Of a stretch of 64,000 nt of DNA, positions 1 through 11,142 are shown in pieces (the stretch's first letter is position 1; each line of letters opens with the position of its first letter). The translations under genes and the position numbers were made by a program. The DNA is from Sapria himalayana. Taxonomy: Eukaryota > Streptophyta > Magnoliopsida > Malpighiales > Rafflesiaceae. Below the pieces are notes generated by a model that was not told the DNA's origin, did no database searches, and was given only the letters and a program-made list of their open reading frames with translations. The stretch spans positions 26,186-90,185 of the forward strand of contig JAREIK010003370.1 in NCBI GenBank assembly GCA_029783825.1, read 5' to 3'.

Positions 1-105
1 ATTCAGTTTAATTATTTTAAATATTCAGTTTAATTATTTATAAGTTTATTTTTATAGAAATATTTTTTACTTTAGTTTAGGCATTTTAAATTATTAGATA
101 CCTTA
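1..105. other. Inversion junction of the satellite (copy 1)
   Basis: The first ~60 bases read as the reverse complement of the satellite 3' part (TATTTCTATAAAAATAAAC on the other strand). From about 105 onward the satellite is in forward orientation, so the window opens at the edge of an inverted satellite segment lying upstream. Positions 11-92 are identical over 82 bases to 24,329-24,410, where another inverted segment ends. The patch ATATTTTTTACTTTAGTTTA (60-79) is not ordinary satellite sequence and also occurs in both places. Positions 1-16 and 24-39 hold a short tandem duplication (ATTCAGTTTAATTATT). Confidence 0.7.
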
Positions 106-3100
106 TTAATAATAGGGTATACCCATTTAAACGATTATCTATATAGGGGTATCAGGATTTTGAAGTTTAGTGATTTAAGTGTTTAGGCATTTTGTGATTT
201 ATAGGTTTTATTTTAACAATGAAAATATAATAATTTTAACATTTTTTTCACAAGTGAATACAATATTTAGTTATAATAATTATTAAATTTATATATCATA
301 TAAATTAAATATAAATATTTTTATTGTTAAATATTCTAATAATGATCAAAAAATAAATTAATAATCTATTATTAATAAGTTAGATATCAATTAAAATATA
401 ATTACAAAACCTAAAATGATTCAGAAAAAAGTAAAATATATTACTATATAATAATTTTTTGTTTTTAATTTTCTTCTTCTTTTAATAGGTTTATCTATAT
501 TTTTTTGTTGAAAAATAATTTATATAAATTATATTTTTCTAACTTATAATTTATTTCGTATTTAATATTTATATAAAAATAAACAAATAAATAATTAAAA
601 TGAATATTTAAAATTATAATGAAAAAACTAAAAATGAGATTTATTATTTATTATTTAGGATATACCTGTTTAAATAATTTATCAATTTAGGGTTTTCGAT
701 ATTTAGAATTTTTAATTTAAGTATTTAGGAATTTAATGGTTTATAGCTTTTATTAAAATAATGAAATAACAAAAAATTTATTTTTGCTATTTTTTCAAAT
801 TTTCAAATGTCATAACATTTGAATAAAATATAATAATTTTAAAATTTTTTAAAAATGTAATACAATATTTAGTAATAATAATTATTATAACTATATATAA
901 TATAAAATAAATATAAACAATTTTATTGATAAATATTATATCAATTATCAAAAAATAAATTAATAAACTATTATTAATATGATAGATATAAATTAAAATA
1001 TAATTAAAAACCCTAAAATGATTCAAAATCAAAGTAAAAATTATTACTAAATAATAATTTTTTTTTAGTTTTTGCATCATTTTATAAGCTATTATATTTT
1101 TTTGATGAAAAATATATTATTTAAATTATATTTGTCACTCATAATTTATTTTGTAATTAATATTTCTATAAATTATTTAAATTATATTTAAGGTTTACGA
1201 GTTTAAAGGTTTAGGTATTTAAGGGCTTCGGGGTTTAGAAGTTATATTTTCAAAGATTTATGTATATAGGCATTTAATGGTTTATAATTTTTATTTAAAC
1301 AATGATATATCAAAAAATTTGTTTTTGTTATTTTTTCTCATTTATGAAGGTTATAACCTTTGAAAATATAAGAATTTTTAAATTTTTTTTATATGTGAAT
1401 ACTATATTTAATTATGATAATCTTAATAATTATATATTATGTTAATTCAATATAAATAATTATATTGATAGATATTATATTAATGTTCAAAAAATAAATT
1501 AATAAACTATTATTAATAAGATAGTTATTTTTTAAAATATATTGGCAAAACGTTAATTTATTCAAAATCAAAGTAAAATATAATGCTAAATAATAATTTT
1601 TTTGATGTTTTGCTTCTTTTTATAAGTTTATATTTTTTGTTATTAAAATAAAATTATTTAAATTATATTTGTCTTCCACATAATTTATTTTTAATTTATA
1701 ATTTAAAAAAATAAACTAATAAATAATTAAAATGAATATTTAAAATTATAATGAATACAAATAAAATTGAGATTTATTATTTATTATACAGGATATACTA
1801 GTTTAATGGTTTAAGTATTTAGATGTTTTTGGGTTTAGTGATTTAAGTTTTAGGACTATAGTGATTTATAGTTTTTATTTAAAGAATGAAAGAATATAAA
1901 ATATAATTTTTTGATTTTTTTTTAATTTTTGAAGGTAAAAACCTTTGAAAATATAATAATTTTTAATTTTTTTTAAATGTTAATAAAATATTTAGTTATA
2001 ATATTCTTAATAATTATATATAATGTAAACTCAATATGAATAATTTTATTAATAGATATTATAATAATGATCAATAAAAAATTAATAAACTATTTTTAAT
2101 AAGAATGATATAAATTAAAATATAATTGCAAAAACTAAAATGATTCAAAATCAAAAAAAATATATTACAAAATAATAAATTTCTGTATTTAAAATTTTTC
2201 CTCTTTTTATAAGCATATATATTTTTTTTGATAAAAAATAAATTATTTAAAATAGATCTATCTCACTAATAATTTATTTTTTAATTAATATTTCTATAAA
2301 AATAATTTGATAAATAATTAAAATTAAAATTTAAAATTATACTTAATAAAAATTCAAATGAGATTTATGATTTATTATTAATGTATACAAATTTAATAGA
2401 TTAAGTATTTAGAAGTTTTGTCGTTTAAGAGTTTAGCGATTTATGTTTTTAGGCATTAAGTGGTTTATAGTTTTTTTTAAACAAAAAAATAACAAAAAAA
2501 AATTTTGTAATTTATATTCATTTTCATAGGTTATAACCTTTGAAAATATAATAATATTTAAAATTTTTTGAAATGTGAATACAATATTTAGTTATAATAA
2601 TTTTAATAATTATATATCATATAAATTCAATATAAACTATTTTATTGATAGAAATTATAATAATCATCAAAAATTAAATTAATAAACTAGTAATAATAAG
2701 ATTAATATTAATTAAAAAATATTTACAAAACCCAAATTGATTCAAAATTAAAGAAAAAAATATTACTAGATAATAATTTTTAATTTTTAAAATTTTACAT
2801 CTCTTTATAAGCGTATATATTTTTTTTGATTAAAAAAAATTGTTTATATTATATTTGTCGCACTCATAATTAATTCAAAATATTTACAAAATGCAAATTG
2901 ATTCAAAATTAAAGTAAAAAATATTATTGGATAATAATTTTTAATTTTTAAATTTTTACTTCTTTTATAAGCATATATATTTTTTTTATTAAAAATAAAT
3001 TATTAAAATTATATTTTGTAATAAAAATTTATATATAAATAAACTAATAAATAATTAAAATGAATATTTAAAATTATAATAAATTTAAATAATTCTTAGA

Positions 3101-6100
3101 TTTCTTAATTATTAAGAAGTTTATATTGGTTTAATGGTTTATCTATTTAGGCATTACGGACTTTAGGAGTTTACAGATTTAACTGCGTATGCATTTAGTG
3201 GTTTATAGGTTTTATTTAAAAATTAAAATAACAAAATATTTATTTTTATTATTTTTTTATATTTTCAAAGGTTATAAACTTTGAAAATATAATAATTTTT
3301 AAATTTTAAAAAAAGTTAATTCAATATTTAGTTATAATAATCATTATATTTATATATCATATAAATTCAATATAAACAATATTTTTGATAAATATTTTAA
3401 TAATGATCAAAAAATAAATTAATAATCTTTTATTAATAAGATAGAAATCAATTAAAATATAATTACAGAACCTATAATGATTCATAAGCAAAGCAAATTA
3501 TATTACAATATAATAATTTTTTGTTTTTAATTTTTTTTTCTTTTAATAAGTTTATGTATATTTTTTTTTGATGAAAAATAATGTATATAAATTATATTTG
3601 TCTAACTCATCATTTATTTTTTAAATAATATTTATATAAAAATAAACAAATAAATAATTAAAATGAATATTTAAAATTATAATGAAGAAAAAATGAGATT
3701 ATTTTTTATTATTTAGGGTATACCACTTTAATTTAAATTATATCTGTCTCATTAATAATTTATTTTTTAATTAATATTTCAATAAAAATAAACTGATAAA
3801 TAATTAAAATAAAAATATAAAATTATATTGAATAAAAATTAAAATAAGAATTATGAATTATTATTAATGTATACCAGTTTAATATTTTAAGTAATTAGAA
3901 GATTTGTTGTTTAGGACTTTAGAGATTTATGTTTTTATGCATTTAGAGGTTTATTGGTTTTGCTTAAACAATGAAATAACAAAAAAATTATTTTTGATAT
4001 TTTTTAACATTTTCAAAGATTATAACCATTGACAATATAATAATTTTAAAATTTTTTAAAAATGTGAATACAATATTTAGTAATAAAAATCATTATAATT
4101 ATATATAATATAAACTAAATATAAACAATTTTATTGATAGATATGATATAAATTATCAAAAAATAAAATAATATGTTATTATTTTTATGATGGATATAAA
4201 TTAAAATATAATTTCAAAACATAAAATTATTCAAAATCAATGTAAAATTTATTACTAAATAAAAATTTTTGTTTTTTAGTTTTTTCTTCTTTTTATAAGC
4301 TTATATATTTTTTTGATGAAAATTAATTAATTTAAATTATATTTGTATCACTCATAATTTATTTTGTAATTAATATTTTAATAAATTATTTAAATTATAT
4401 TTAAGGTTTACGAGTTTAAAGGTTTAAGTATTTAGGGGCTTTTGTGTTTAGGAGTTTAGGGGTTTAAGTATTTAGGCATTTAGTGGTTTATAAGTTTAAT
4501 TTAAACAATGATATAGCAAAAAATTTATTTTTATTATTTTTTTAAATTTTTGAAGATTATATCCTTTGAAAATATAATAATTTTTAAATTTTTTTTCAAA
4601 TGTAAATATAATATTTATTTATAATAATCTTTATAATTATAATTCGTTTAAATTCAATATAAATAATTATATTGCTAGATATTATAATTATGATCAAAAA
4701 ATAAATTAATAAACTATTATTAATAAAATAGTTATTATTAATTTAAAATTATTTGCAAAATCTAAATTGATTCAAATCAAATTAAAATATATTACTAAAT
4801 AATAATTTTTTTAATGTTTTGCTTTTTTTTAACTTTATATTTTTGTTATTAAAAATAAATTAATCAAATTATATTTGTCTCACTCATAATTTATTTTGTA
4901 ATTTATAATTCTATAATAATAAACTACTAAATAATTAAAATGAATATTTAAAATTATAATGAATACAAATAAAATTAAGATTTGTTATTTATTATTCACG
5001 ATATACCAGTTTAATGGTTTAAGTATTTAGGTGTTTTCTCGTTTAGGAGTTTAGTGGCTTAATTGTTTAGACCTTTAGTGATTTATAGTTTTTATTTAAA
5101 GAATGAAAAAACAAAAAATTTAATTTTATGATTTTTTTTAATTTTTGAAGGTTGTAACCTTTTAAAATATAATAATTTTAATTTTATATAATGTAAATTC
5201 AATATAAATAATTTTATTGATAGATATTATAATAATGATCAATAAATAAATTAATAAATTTGTATCTATAAGAATGATATAAATTAAAATATAATTGTAT
5301 AATCTATAATGATTCAAAATAAAATAAGATATATTTTTAAATAATAATTTTTTATTTTTAAAATTGTGCCCCTTTTTATGAGCATTTTTTGATGAAAAAT
5401 AAATTATTTAAATTATATATGGAGCACTAATAATTTATTTTATAATTAATATTTCTATAAAAATAAACCGATAAATAATTAAAATGAATATATAAAATTA
5501 TAATGAATACTAATAAAATTGAGATTTATTATTTATTATTTAGACTATACTAATTTAATGTTTTAACTATTTATGGGCTTCGGGGTTTAGGTGTTTAGTC
5601 ATTTTAGTATTTAGTCATTTAGTGATTTATAGGTTTTATATAAAAAATAAAATAACAAAAAATTTATTTTTGTTATTTTTTCTCATTTTTGAAGGTTATA
5701 ACCTTTGAAAATATAATAATTTTTAAATTTTTTTTTGAAAAGTGAATACAATATGAAGTTAATAAGCATAATAATTATATATCATATAAATTCAATATAA
5801 ACTATTTTATTGATATTTATTATAATAATGATCATAAAAAAGTAATAACCAATTATTAATAAGATAAATATTGTTTAAAATATATTAGCAAAACCTAAAA
5901 TGACTCAAAATCAAAGTGAATATATTTTACTAAATATTTATTTTAAATTTTTAAATTTTTAAATTTTTAAATTTTTAAATTTTTGTATCCATTTATAAGC
6001 CTATATATTTTTTGATTAAAAATAAATTATTTAAATTATATTTGTCTCACTATTAATTTATTTTTTAATTTATATTTCTATAAAATTAAACTAATAAATA

Positions 6101-8656
6101 ATTAAAATGTATATTTAAAATTATAATGAATACTAATAAAAATGAGATTTTTAGTATATAACTATTTAATTGTTTATGTTTTTTGTGGTTTTGGGGTTAA
6201 TGAGTTTATTGATTTATATGTTTACACATTTAGGTGTTTATAGGTTTTATTTAATCAAAGAAATAACAAAAAATTTATTTTTATGAATTTTCATGATTTT
6301 CAAATGTTATAACCTTTAAAAATATAATAATTTTTTAATGGTTATAAAATATGAATACAATACTTAGTTATAAAAATCTTAATAATTATATTTGTTGTAG
6401 ATTCAATATAAAAAAATTTATTAATATATATTATAATAATGATCAAAAAATAAATTAATAAACTATTATTAATAAGATAGATATTAATTAAAATATATTT
6501 GAAGAACCCAAAATAATTAAAAATCAAAGTAAATTATATTACTTAATAAAATTTTAAATTTTTGAAATTTTGTTTATTTTTATAAGCTTATTTTTTTCAT
6601 AAATAATAATTTATTTAAATTATATCTGTCTCACTCATTATTTATTTTGTAATTAATATTTCTATAAAAATAATCAAAAAATAATTAAAATAAATATTTA
6701 AAATTATAATAAATACAAATAAAAATGTGATTTATTATTTATTATTTAGGTTATATAGGTTTAATAGTTTAACTATTTATAAGGTTTTGGGGTTTAGGAG
6801 TCTAGAGATTTAAAAGTTTAGGCATTAAGTGGTTTATAAGTTTTATTTAAATAATAAAATGATAAAAATTATTTTTGTGATTTTTTATCATTTTGAAAGT
6901 TATAACCTTTGAAATTATAATAATTTTTAAATTTTTTTCAAATGTAAATATAATATTTAGTTATAATAACTTAATAATTATAAGACATTTTATTTGAATA
7001 TAAGTAAATTTATTATTCAATATTATAAAAATGATCAAATAATAAATTAATAAACTATTATTATAAGGATTGATCACAATTAAAATATAATTGCAAAAGC
7101 TATATATAATGTTTCAAAATCAAAGTAAAATAAATTACTAAATAATAATTTTTTGTTGTTAAATTTTTACTTCTTTATATAAGCTTATTTTTTTTGATTA
7201 AAAATAAATTATTAAAATCATATTAGTCTCACACATTATTTATTTTGTGATTGATATTTCTATAAAAAATAAACTAATAAATAATTAAAATGAATATTTT
7301 AAATTATAATTAATACAAATTAAAATGAGATTTATGATTTATTATATATGGTATACTGGTTTAATGGTTTGATTATATAGAAGTTTTGTCAATTAGGAGT
7401 TTAGCAATTTATGTTTTTAGGCATTTAGTGGTTTATAGGTTTTATTTATATAATAAAAATTTAAAATTCTTTTTTTGATTTTTTCTGATTTTCAAAGGTT
7501 ATAACCTTTGAAAATAAAATAATTTTTAAATTTTTTTGAAATGTGAATACAATGTATAATTCTATTAATCTTACTAATTATATATCATATAAATTCAATA
7601 TAAAAAATTTTAATGATAGATATTATAATAATGATAAAAATTTTAATTAATAAACTATTCTTAATAATATAAATATTAATTAAAATATATTTACATAACA
7701 AAAAATGATTCAAAATCAAATCAAAATATATTACTAAATAATAATATTTAAATTTTAAAATTTTCATTCTTTTTATAAGCTTATATTTTTTTTTTATTAA
7801 AATAAATTATTTAAATAATATCTGTGTCACTCGAAATTTATTTTGCAATTAATTTTTCTAAATAATTAAACTATAAATAATTAAAATGAATATTTAAAAT
7901 TATAATAAATAGAAATAAAAATGAGATTTATTATTTATTAAGTAGTATATAGCTGCTAAAAGGATTATGTATTTAGGGGTTTCGAGATTTATGAGCTTAC
8001 TGATTTAAGTAAGTAAGCATTTAATGATCTATAGGTTTTTTCAAAAAATGAAATAACAAAAAATTTATTTTTATTATTTTTTCTCATTTTTTAAGGTTAT
8101 AACCTTTGAAAATATAATAATTTTTAAATTTTTTTCAAAAGTGAATACAATATTTAGATATAATAATCATTATATTTATATATCATGTAAATTCAATATA
8201 ACCAATTTTATTGATAAATATTCTAATAATGATCAAAAAATAAATAAATAATCAATTATTAATAAGATAGATATCAATTAAAATATAATTACAAAACCTA
8301 AAATAATTCAAAAGCAAAGCAAAATATACTACAATATAATAATTTTTTGTTTTGAATTTTTTTTTATTTTAAAAAGTTTATCTATATTTTTTGATTAAAA
8401 ATAATTTATATAAATTATATTTATATAACTCATAATTTATTTTGTAATTATTATTTATATAAAAATAAACAAATAAAAAATTAAAATGAATATTTAAAAT
8501 TATAAAGAAAAAAAATGAGTTTTATTAATTATTATTTAGGGTATACCAGTTTAATTTTAATTATATCTGTCTAACTAATAATTTATTTAGTAATTAATAT
8601 TTCTATAAAAATAAACTGAAAAATAATTAAAATAAAAATTAAAATTATACCGAATA
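105..8656 (+). repeat. AT-rich satellite array 1, forward orientation
   Basis: Tandem diverged monomers. Each has an octamer-periodic G-containing section, then AACAATGAAATAACAAAAAA, a palindrome on GGTTATAACC, and a long A/T tract with recurring blocks (TGATCAAAAAATAAATTAAT; GATTCAAAATCAAAGTAAAA; CTTCTTTTTATAAGC; TCTCACTCATAATTTATTTT). Palindrome cores lie near 812, 1349, 1938, 2529, 3270, 4019, 4556, 5150, 5694, 6304, 6899, 7497 and 8095. Most intervals are 536-610 bp, but two are about 745 bp (2529-3270, 3270-4019) and carry an extra partial copy of the monomer 3' part. The first monomer (~200-240) has lost its palindrome by deletion. Only Leu/Ile/Asn-rich chance reading frames occur; I see no gene. 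Confidence 0.9.
5943..5984. repeat. (AAATTTTT)n microsatellite
   Basis: About five consecutive copies of the 8-mer AAATTTTT sit where other monomers have a single ATTTTTAAATTTTT. This is a local slippage expansion within one satellite monomer. Confidence 0.8.
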
Positions 8657-9774
8657 ATTAAAGTAATTTATTTTGTTCATCTCTCAACTCTAGAATGATT
8701 GCTAAAGCTCTAACCAAAATAATAAGAGCTTTTACTTTATCTCTATTATGTCGCATCATATTTAATGTTGAATCTCTAGGCTATCAAAGGTAATTTGACT
8801 CATGTACGCTAACAGACCAAACCAAAGTTGTACCCCTATGTGTCGAAATAGCTAGTTGTTGAGGATGCTATTTATATTGATTATTGTAAATTCTTCTAAA
8901 ATATCTCTCATGCACACACTCAAAGCAATTTTTTTAAAACATAGTTCACTTCTAAAAAAATAAACACTTTGTAGCCTATTAGAACAAACTAGCCCTTGGG
9001 CAGTTTGAGCAGGGCAAGAAGTATGTGCTCTCTTTCAATCAAGAATCAAAAAATTTATTTTATTGGCATGTCTAAACCATTTTGTTATATCCTCATGGAT
9101 ATGAAAAGTATCATTTCTTTCTTTTTATATTAAATGAGTTATGTACAAGATCACAATACCCAAAAATGAGTAAATGAATCATATTCAAATGTATAAAAGG
9201 TTTTAATCATTGCTCTAAATATTAGTCTTGCATATTGACACTTGAGGTCACAAATCAAAGTAAAAAGACATAGTGATATTTCCAATCCCAAGAATTTTAG
9301 CTATAGAAAGTTATACATAGTAGTACTCGAGCTTTAACTATTTCTAGGATCATGACTTTTGCTCTTGAGGAATGTCCAAAGTTACAATCATTCCTAGTGC
9401 AATCACTTTGCAATATAAAGATAAAATGCACAAGTTATGGTCATATCCAATACTGTGACCCATTATTATAGTGTTTAAATATGTATTCATGATCATTCTT
9501 AGTGCCATAACAATATGTTCAACAGAGAAACACCAGATATGGCATATTCTCATCGATATGATTTTGTGTTCTAGAGACAAAATATACAATCATGACCATT
9601 GCTAATGCTACAATAATCTAAAGCAATAAAGAGACTTAATCCATAACTCACCCCTTGAGTCATGACTTTGTTTTACTTATACAAAAAGATAAATCTGTGA
9701 CATTCCTAAATGTTGTGAATTTCAATTTAAATTTAACACTTAGTCATTTGATTATAAAAGTGCAAAACATGAGA
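8657..9774 (+). other. Composite block A, segment 1 (unrecognised 1.1-kb sequence)
   Basis: The satellite stops around ATTATACCGAATA and a more balanced, non-satellite sequence begins. It recurs at 45,138-46,257 (same orientation) and 60,868-61,986 (inverted), at roughly 90% identity by eye for A versus B over the first 170 bases. I recognise no protein: all six frames are closed at short intervals and no frame is shared between copies. The second half (about 9,385-9,660) contains a degenerate internal repeat with a 103-105 bp period. It passes directly into telomere-like heptamers at about 9,775. It may be part of an older mobile element or a host intergenic fragment; which one cannot be decided here. 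Confidence 0.75.
9385..9660 (+). repeat. Degenerate ~104-bp tandem repeats in block A
   Basis: Three successive similar stretches begin at 9,385 (CAATCATTCCTAGTGC), 9,490 (TGATCATTCTTAGTGC) and 9,593 (ATGACCATTGCTAATGC), spaced 105 and 103 bp. Each is followed by a related tail (...AGTTATGGTCATATCC, ...GATATGGCATATTC, ...ATCCATAACTCACC). The same arrangement is present in blocks B and C, so it predates block amplification. Confidence 0.5.
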
Positions 9775-9849
9775 TTTAGGATTTAGGATTTATGGGTTAG
9801 GGTTATAGTTTATGGTTTAAGGGTTAGGATTTAAAGTTTAGGGTTTATG
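9775..9849 (+). repeat. Interstitial telomere-like heptamer tract, block A
   Basis: About 11 units in strict 7-bp register, from TTTAGGA and TTTAGGA to TTAGGGT and TTATGCT, resemble the plant telomere repeat TTTAGGG with one or two changes per unit. The tract separates segment 1 from the poly(T) that is the complement of the retrocopy's poly(A) tail. Equivalent tracts lie at 46,258-46,332 and 60,792-60,867. Confidence 0.75.
9840..9849. repeat. Putative target-site duplication, retrocopy A (tail side)
   Basis: AGGGTTTATG lies next to the poly(T) edge. The other edge of the retrocopy has AGGGATAAAG (11,143-11,152), 7 of 10 matching. In copy C the two flanks match 10 of 10, which is the better evidence. 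Confidence 0.4.
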
Positions 9850-11142
9850 CTTTTTTTTTGTTTTTTTTTTGGAAAATACACACTTTATTTATCATTTAGG
9901 CACACAACTTACAAGAGACTAAAAAGCTGACTAAATTAGGCCAGCCCGCCAAATCCTATACACCTTAATAATTCTATGCTTAAAATACATAAAAAAACAT
10001 AATTCCTAATAATTCCAAGCATACGAATACAACTAAAATCACCTGGCATTCCCAGACTTCAGAGTTGGCATTGAGTCATTATGCGCACTGCGTACTTTCC
10101 ATTCGGATTTGTCCAAGCCTTTTGGAGGATCCTGAATGATGCACCATTTTAAAACTATGCAAAAATATGATTGTGCATGTGTGTGACATGAAGCATCAAG
10201 CGCTTGCCTATGTCATTGCTATGCAATGGAATACATGTAAAACTGAATACCCATAAATCCACAAGTCCATATATATGGTACTTTTTAAATTCATTCTCAC
10301 CTCTGGATTCCACATTCTTTTGCCCCAATGATCCTCAAAAGAGTATCTCTTGGGTTAGAATGCTTCCTCCTCGAGCTTCAAGAAGTGGCTGTATGTTGGA
10401 CCGACAAAATATCAAAAAATATGCATGCATCGGTGTGCATGTTTGATGATGTCCATCTCAAAGTGTAATTATCTACGCGTACAACCAAGCTAGAATACAA
10501 ATAAAATTACAAAATGCTATAAAGATTGGTCTTCTGCTCCCGGGAGTGTAGCATCGCCTATTGTGTCTTTACAAAATCCATTAGTGGGCCCCACATAGAG
10601 ATACTCATGGGTCCAGTTACGCTCATTGCATGCTACATAGAGAACAAATAAGATTGTGTGTGTGAGTATGTTCTGATCCGTCTCTACATGTATATGGTGC
10701 ATACAAAGTCCATTATACAAATAAGACAACAAACATAAACTACATGATTGAATCTTTCACTCCCGTATAGCTTGTCTGGACTCCATTGCTTACTGGCCCT
10801 GCTTGGTGATGCTTCAGATTTTTCCAACACTCCAATTAATCATGGATTACCCACTACTCCGGTTGGGCGACGTTTGTGTGGCCCTATATGCTTCCTAATA
10901 TGACTAGTGTTACCCACTCCTAGCCACTCCTAGGTTTACTCCCGACCACTTTGCTCAGTCTCGTTAGTTGTCTGAATGTTATCATCCCAACTTGCTAGTG
11001 GGGCCCTCTACAAGCTGGTCGCCCATACTTCTGGTTGCTTCTAGGACTTGTTGACCCTGCTAAATGCTACACCAAAATGGACAAGAATATGTGCACGTGT
11101 GTACTGTGGTCCATCGCTATGTGTGTGTGGTGCAGTAGTATC
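9850..11142 (-). mobile_element. Poly(A)-tailed retrocopy A (non-coding or unrecognised transcript)
   Basis: Read on the minus strand, the sequence runs from GATACTACTGCACC at 11,142 to a polyadenylation signal AATAAA (complement of 9,884-9,889), then GTGTGTATTTTCC and an A9-C-A10-like tail (complement of 9,851-9,870). Signal, cleavage distance and tail are what a reverse-transcribed Pol II transcript leaves. Base composition is much less AT-rich than the satellite. I find no long sense frame and no protein family; a minus-strand frame of about 71 codons at 10,517-10,732 is only partly open in copy B. The copy is about 1.3 kb and recurs twice in the window. Alternatives are a processed pseudogene of a long non-coding RNA, a UTR-rich gene, or a non-autonomous non-LTR element. 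No reverse transcriptase is present. Confidence 0.65.
9884..9889 (-). promoter_or_regulatory. Polyadenylation signal AATAAA of retrocopy A
   Basis: TTTATT on the plus strand is AATAAA on the minus strand, about 13 nt before the A-rich tail begins. It is conserved in copy B (46,364-46,369) and degraded to AATATA in copy C. Confidence 0.6.

Noticed and set aside
787..1080. Minus-strand frame of 97 codons rich in Ile, Leu, Asn and Tyr, with similar ones at 6342, 7585, 12267, 12998, 29068, 36766 and 52186
   Set aside because: All lie at the same place in the satellite monomer and are made of A/T-rich codons with no domain. They are open by chance in a few copies and closed in most.
105..8656. 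Regularly spaced repeats that could suggest a CRISPR array
   Set aside because: The period is 540-600 bp, the whole monomer is repetitive, and no short repeat-spacer pattern or cas gene exists.
9850..11142. Retrocopy as a LINE with reverse transcriptase
   Set aside because: No frame shows reverse transcriptase or endonuclease motifs, and 1.3 kb is too short. Only the tail and flanking repeats support retrotransposition.
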